A stretch of 13,623 nucleotides of DNA. It comes from Brevundimonas sp. UBA7534 (GTDB taxonomy: Bacteria; Pseudomonadota; Alphaproteobacteria; Caulobacterales; Caulobacteraceae). The notes under the pieces are model-generated. The model saw nothing but the letters and a program-made list of their open reading frames with translations. It did no database searches and was not told the origin of the DNA. A program made the translations under genes and the position numbers. The stretch spans positions 1-13,623 of the forward strand of contig NZ_DLMO01000048.1 of the NCBI RefSeq assembly GCF_002479325.1, read 5' to 3'. Shown here one piece after another: positions 12,056 through 13,623 of this stretch (positions within the stretch are counted from its first letter, which is position 1; each line of letters starts with the position of its first letter).

Positions 12056-12689
12056 ACCTCCCGCCAAACCGAAGGCCTTCCCGACCCTGGCCCTTGAAAC
12101 CGTGCTGATCCAGCGCGTCGCCGGCCCGGTCTGCGGTGTGGACGAGGCGGGGCGCGGCCCCTGGGCGGGGCCGGTGTCGGCCGCGGCCGTCATCCTGAAC
12201 CCGGACGACCTGCCGCCCGGCATCGACGATTCCAAGGCCCTGACCGCCGGCCGCCGCGAGGCCCTGGAGGTCGAGATCAAGGCCCGCGCCGTCGCCTGGG
12301 GCGTCGGCTTCGCCTCGGTGGAGGAAATCCACGAACTGAACATCCTGCACGCCACCGGCCTGGCCATGTGCCGCGCGGTCGAACAGTTGGCGGTCCGGCC
12401 GGTCGCGGCCCTGGTCGACGGCAACTACCGCTTCAAGCTGCCGTGCGAGATTCAGACGGTGGTAGGGGGCGATGGCCTGTCCCTGTCGATCGCGGCGGCG
12501 TCCATCCTGGCCAAGACGGCGCGCGACCGGCTGATGATCGAGTTGGACGCCCAGTATCCCGGCTATGGATTCGCCAGCCACAAGGGTTACAGCGCTCCGG
12601 CTCATCAGGCGGCGCTGAAGACCCTGGGTCCCTGCCCCGCGCATCGGCGCGGCTGGTCGCCGATCAAGGCCCTGCTGGAAGAGGCCTGA
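12048..12689 (+). CDS. rnhB: Ribonuclease HII
   Basis: A 213-residue RNase HII, which cuts the RNA strand of RNA-DNA hybrids and removes misincorporated ribonucleotides. ATG at 12048 lies inside the end of tag, giving an 8-nt overlap. Motifs: GVD32E33AGRGPWAGPVSAAAV, DDSKAL (~60-65), LVD124GN, SIAAASILAKTARD160R and GYGFASHKGYSAPAH (~172-186). The four acidic metal-binding residues expected for the family (two at D32-E33, one in VDG, one in the A-K-x-x-R-D motif) are all there. An in-frame start upstream would extend through tag and is not needed. Downstream, a minus-strand gene ends 4 nt away, and the two stop codons are bracketed by a short perfect hairpin. Confidence 0.95.
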   Translation: MARPPAKPKAFPTLALETVLIQRVAGPVCGVDEAGRGPWAGPVSAAAVILNPDDLPPGIDDSKALTAGRREALEVEIKARAVAWGVGFASVEEIHELNILHATGLAMCRAVEQLAVRPVAALVDGNYRFKLPCEIQTVVGGDGLSLSIAAASILAKTARDRLMIELDAQYPGYGFASHKGYSAPAHQAALKTLGPCPAHRRGWSPIKALLEEA

Positions 12690-12695
12690 GGCCTC
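12681..12695. terminator. Short hairpin over the convergent stop codons
   Basis: GAGGCC (12681-12686) and GGCCTC (12690-12695) form a 6-bp inverted repeat whose 3-nt loop is the TGA stop of rnhB. The other arm covers part of the stop of the minus-strand gene. No T-run follows on either strand, so a terminator role is only a guess. Confidence 0.3.
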
Positions 12696-13023
12696 AGACG
12701 TGCATGAACCCGCCCAGAAGCGCGCCCATCAGGGCGGCGACGGCGGCCCCGGCGATGGCCAGCATCCAGCGGGGCGGCGGCGTCAGTTGAGGTTCGACGT
12801 CCAGATCCGGCTCGGATGTCTCGATCTCGACCGGGCGGCTGTAGCGTTCGGCGTTGTGGGTGAAGACGTTGCGCGTCGCTGGGCCGGTTTCCGGGCGCGG
12901 CGCATCCCACGTCCAGTCCGCCTCGGCTACGCGGGGCGCCCAGGACCGGGGTTCGGCTGCCGGGCGCACACGATAGTCGTCGGCGCGGGAGGCGGGTCGG
13001 ACAGGGTGAACGGGCGGTTGCAT
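12694..13023 (-). CDS. Small Pro/Arg-rich protein with C-terminal membrane anchor, unknown function
   Basis: A 109-residue protein from ATG at 13023. The frame stays open for 59 more codons upstream, but that part looks like non-coding translation and starts far inside the gap before the next gene. The first ~85 residues are rich in Pro, Arg, Ala and acidic residues, with RNVFTHNAERYSRPVEI (~51-67) as the most protein-like stretch. A single hydrophobic segment, WMLAIAGAAVAALMGALLGGF (~86-106), ends three residues before the stop, so the protein is probably tail-anchored with its N-terminus in the cytoplasm. No family was recognised. No SD was found. A 13-bp palindrome (ACGCGATTCGCGT, 13041-13053) lies 18 nt upstream of the start. 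Convergent with rnhB, divergent from the receptor gene at 13267. Confidence 0.72.
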   Translation of the reverse strand: MQPPVHPVRPASRADDYRVRPAAEPRSWAPRVAEADWTWDAPRPETGPATRNVFTHNAERYSRPVEIETSEPDLDVEPQLTPPPRWMLAIAGAAVAALMGALLGGFMHV

Positions 13024-13040
13024 AGGCGAAGAACGGCAGG

Positions 13041-13053
13041 ACGCGATTCGCGT
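13041..13053. promoter_or_regulatory. Palindrome before the small membrane-protein gene, containing a GANTC site
   Basis: ACGCGA-T-TCGCGT is a perfect odd palindrome with GATTC (13046-13050) across its centre. GANTC is the CcrM methylation site in Caulobacterales. A second GANTC (GAATC) lies at 13193-13197 in the same 243-nt divergent gap. Either could be chance; no clear promoter was seen in this gap. Confidence 0.3.
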
Positions 13054-13266
13054 TCCCGGTCTGGATTGTGTTGTTTTCCCGGCCTGTAGCGGAACGAGCA
13101 CGCCCGGATCACGGCGCGCGGCGTCCCAATAGCGCGAAATCAACGCCCACGGACCAATCGCCGCCGATCCGTCACGGCAACGTCGCAGGGGCGAATCCAC
13201 ACCGTCGCCGGCCCGACATTACCGCCGGTTAGTCATCGCCATTCTTGCCAAGCCTGGGGATGAGAC

Positions 13267-13623
13267 ATGGCGATCCGACTGAAGACGCGACTGATGGCCG
13301 CCGCGGCCGCGACCGGGGCGATGGGCCTGGCCCACGGCGCCTTGGCCCAGGAGACTGTCGCCCGCGACGCCACGCCCGCCGAACTGGGCGAGATCGTCGT
13401 CACCGCCCAGTTGCGCGAGCAGGACCCGATCGAGGTTCCGTTCGCCCTGACGGCCTATTCCGGCCAGTTCCTGGAAGACCTCGGGGTCCAGGAGTTCGAC
13501 CAGCTTTCGGCCTTCGTGCCCGGCTTCCTGGTGCAGAACCAGTCGCCCAACAATCCCGGCTTCGTGATGCGCGGCATCACCTCCGACTCGGGGGCCGCCA
13601 CCGCCGAGCCGCGCGTGGCAGGG
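13267..13623 (+). CDS. TonB-dependent receptor, N-terminal part
   Basis: Partial gene, 119 codons visible, running off the window end. ATG at 13267 follows GGGGA (13256-13260) at 6 nt. Residues 1-27 are a signal peptide (MAIRLKTRL, an Ala-rich core, ALA-Q cleavage). After it comes a TonB-box-like GEIVVTA (41-47), then the start of the plug domain: REQDPIEVPFALTAYSG, FLEDLGVQEFDQLSAFVPGF and FVMRGITSD. This ordering is typical of the large TonB-dependent receptor families of Caulobacterales, many of which take up plant-derived or other carbohydrates; the substrate cannot be told from the plug alone. It is unrelated in detail to the receptor fragment at 414-1046. The frame is open to the end with no stop. 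Confidence 0.9.
   Translation, partial: MAIRLKTRLMAAAAATGAMGLAHGALAQETVARDATPAELGEIVVTAQLREQDPIEVPFALTAYSGQFLEDLGVQEFDQLSAFVPGFLVQNQSPNNPGFVMRGITSDSGAATAEPRVAG

Noticed and set aside
13024..13200. Longer version (168 residues) of the tail-anchored protein
   Set aside because: The added part looks like random translation of the intergenic region, and the start at 13023 gives a coherent protein.

Overview
The window is high-GC and is almost entirely alphaproteobacterial. Protein signatures, codon use and several SD-less (possibly leaderless) genes suggest Caulobacterales, most like Brevundimonas; this is an inference made without a database search. The first ~415 bases do not fit. They read, on the minus strand, as the last ~35 codons of an actinobacterial-type cytochrome c oxidase subunit III (ctaE) followed by the start of the diheme cytochrome c subunit of the actinobacterial bc1 complex (qcrC). 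This ctaE end is fused in frame, around 414-425, to the N-terminal half of a proteobacterial TonB-dependent receptor. A chimeric contig join is the simplest explanation.

Layout: 1-425 (-) qcrC start and ctaE end. 414-1046 (-) truncated TonB-dependent receptor. 1190-3134 (+) ArsR/SdpR-type repressor, six-TM SdpI-family protein, exported alpha/beta hydrolase. 3204-3871 (+) a second ArsR/SdpR-type repressor with a four-TM protein, preceded by a perfect 18-bp palindrome that overlaps the likely promoter. 3966-4976 (-) exported esterase-like alpha/beta hydrolase, convergent, with hairpins between. 5126-8323 (-) GT9 glycosyltransferase, a 132-bp inverted-repeat (REP/BIME-like) element, dihydroorotase and prephenate/arogenate dehydrogenase, the last two overlapping by 4 nt. 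8410-9706 (+) small coiled-coil protein, YkgJ-type Cys-cluster protein (TTG start), and an NTF2/SnoaL-like protein that appears to start at CTG. 9796-11380 (+) YgfZ and a FabG-like SDR. After a terminator, 11459-12689 (+) tag and rnhB, overlapping by 8 nt. 12694-13023 (-) small C-terminally anchored membrane protein. 13267-end (+) start of another TonB-dependent receptor.

Most genes are ordinary housekeeping or envelope functions. The most system-like part is 1158-3871: two SdpR/SdpI-type autoregulated modules in tandem, with ATTAG/CTAAT half-sites in front of both repressors, enclosing an exported hydrolase. No tRNA, rRNA, CRISPR array, insertion sequence or phage gene was seen, and no stretch over 300 bases lacks a gene.
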